From: an uncultured Acetatifactor sp. | Lineage (GTDB): Bacteria > Bacillota > Clostridia > Lachnospirales > Lachnospiraceae | Reading direction: 5' to 3' | DNA length: 6,090 bases | NCBI GenBank assembly: GCA_947626405.1 | Contig: CANQSE010000132.1 | Span: 1 to 6,090, forward strand | Shown: one piece after another, positions 5,624 through 6,090 of the stretch | Numbering within the stretch: the first letter of the stretch is position 1 | Layout of the letters: each line of letters opens with the position of its first letter | Notes under the pieces: model-generated | Told to the model about the DNA's origin: nothing | Database searches by the model: none | The model's input: the letters and a program-made list of their open reading frames with translations, nothing else | Program-made: the position numbers and the translations under genes

Positions 5624-6090
5624 ATGGATGCTTTGGAGATCGTCCTGCTTATAGCGGGAGGAGTAATATTTATTTTGAGCTTCCTGATTCCTTCCGGAGA
5701 GGATAAAAACCGCACACAGGCGGCTCCGGTGGCTAAGGAGGAGATCAGGGAGATGGTAAACCGTGAGCTCGAGTCGGTAAAAAGCCACGTGGACGACGTG
5801 GTTGAGGAGGCCGTGACATATGCGGTTGAGAAGACGGAGCGCTCCCTTGAACGGCTTTCAAACGACAAGATCATGGCTGTGAGCGAATACTCCGATACGG
5901 TGCTTGCCGAGATTCATAAAAACCACGAGGAAGCCATGTTTCTCTACGACATGCTAAACAGCAAGCATACAAACATAAAGAACACCGTCTCCGAGGTCAA
6001 CCGCACGATGAAGGAGGCCGAGGAGAAGGTAAGCGCCTTTCAGCGCCTTACGCCGGAGAAGGTTTCTCCTCCCAAAGCGGCGTTTGTCAG
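5624..6090 (+). CDS. SwrB/DUF6115-like membrane-anchored helical protein (3' end outside window)
   Basis: The frame is open from ATG 5624 to the window end, giving 155 visible residues, so the gene is cut by the edge. The N terminus has one TM helix (about residues 4-22, LEIVLLIAGGVIFILSFLI) with little before it. A long charged, probably coiled-coil cytoplasmic region follows from about 37 to 142. The block at 80-112 (NDKIMAVSEYSDTVL, then EIHKNHEEAMFLYDML) looks like the conserved core of DUF6115-type proteins found beside fliA in Clostridia. It has the same architecture and place (downstream of sigD) as Bacillus SwrB, which promotes maturation of the flagellar basal body and type III export. 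Homology to SwrB itself is inferred, so I give no symbol. An in-frame TGA at 5600-5602 rules out a longer N terminus. AGAGGA at 5615-5620 is only 3 bases from the ATG, unusually close. A TTG at 5633 is a possible alternative start. Confidence 0.8.
   Translation, partial: MDALEIVLLIAGGVIFILSFLIPSGEDKNRTQAAPVAKEEIREMVNRELESVKSHVDDVVEEAVTYAVEKTERSLERLSNDKIMAVSEYSDTVLAEIHKNHEEAMFLYDMLNSKHTNIKNTVSEVNRTMKEAEEKVSAFQRLTPEKVSPPKAAFV

Noticed and set aside
5364..5654. Overlapping + strand frame of 96 codons
   Set aside because: It overlaps the 5279-5584 gene, which has a strong ribosome binding site and a structured C terminus. This frame is Arg/Cys-rich with no Shine-Dalgarno.
5186..5788. Antisense open frame (200 codons) across the fapA end, the 101-residue gene and the SwrB-like start
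   Set aside because: It spans three sense-strand genes with good starts and has no family resemblance.
5891..5902. TCCGATAC resembling the -10 of a SigD promoter (GCCGATAA)
   Set aside because: It matches only 6 of 8 bases, lies inside a coding region, and has no TAAA -35 at the expected distance.

Overview
The window is the distal part of a flagellar/chemotaxis operon from a motile, low-G+C-lineage Gram-positive bacterium (Firmicutes, class Clostridia). The gene order cheA-cheW-cheC-cheD-[small membrane protein]-fliA/sigD matches the 3' end of the Bacillus fla/che operon. The presence of CheC and CheD, the strong AGGAG-type ribosome binding sites, and the trailing fapA (DUF342), short hydrophilic ORF and DUF6115/SwrB-like gene suggest a Lachnospiraceae-type organism. 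The base composition looks balanced rather than strongly AT-rich. The family-level placement is inference; Clostridia is safer.

Layout: all nine genes are on the + strand, with gaps of only 18-66 bases and no terminator-like hairpin plus T-run between them, so they probably form one transcription unit that extends beyond both window ends. Bases 1-756 are the 3' third of cheA (kinase catalytic end plus the CheW-like P5 domain). Then come cheW (775-1260), cheC (1292-1915), cheD (1982-2473), an unrecognised two-TM protein with an acidic tail (2501-2806), the motility sigma factor fliA/sigD (2848-3621), a DUF342/FapA beta-helix protein (3648-5237), an unrecognised 101-residue hydrophilic protein (5279-5584), and the first 155 codons of a SwrB/DUF6115-like membrane-anchored helical protein (5624 to the window end). 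No stretch over 300 bases lacks a gene.

How the genes work together: CheA and CheW form the receptor-kinase arrays. CheD deamidates receptors, and CheC dephosphorylates CheY-P and binds CheD, which together form the CheC-CheD-CheYp adaptation loop known from Bacillus and Thermotoga. SigD transcribes late flagellar genes. FapA and the SwrB-like protein are thought to act in flagellar assembly or basal-body maturation. The two small unrecognised ORFs lie inside this block and are the least explained content.

I see no mobile element, CRISPR array, RNA gene or defence system, and nothing that amounts to a wholly new system. The points worth following up are the two uncharacterised small ORFs, a tandem repeat/hairpin just ahead of the fliA ribosome binding site, the atypical cheC-cheD junction, and a GC-rich palindrome ahead of the SwrB-like gene.
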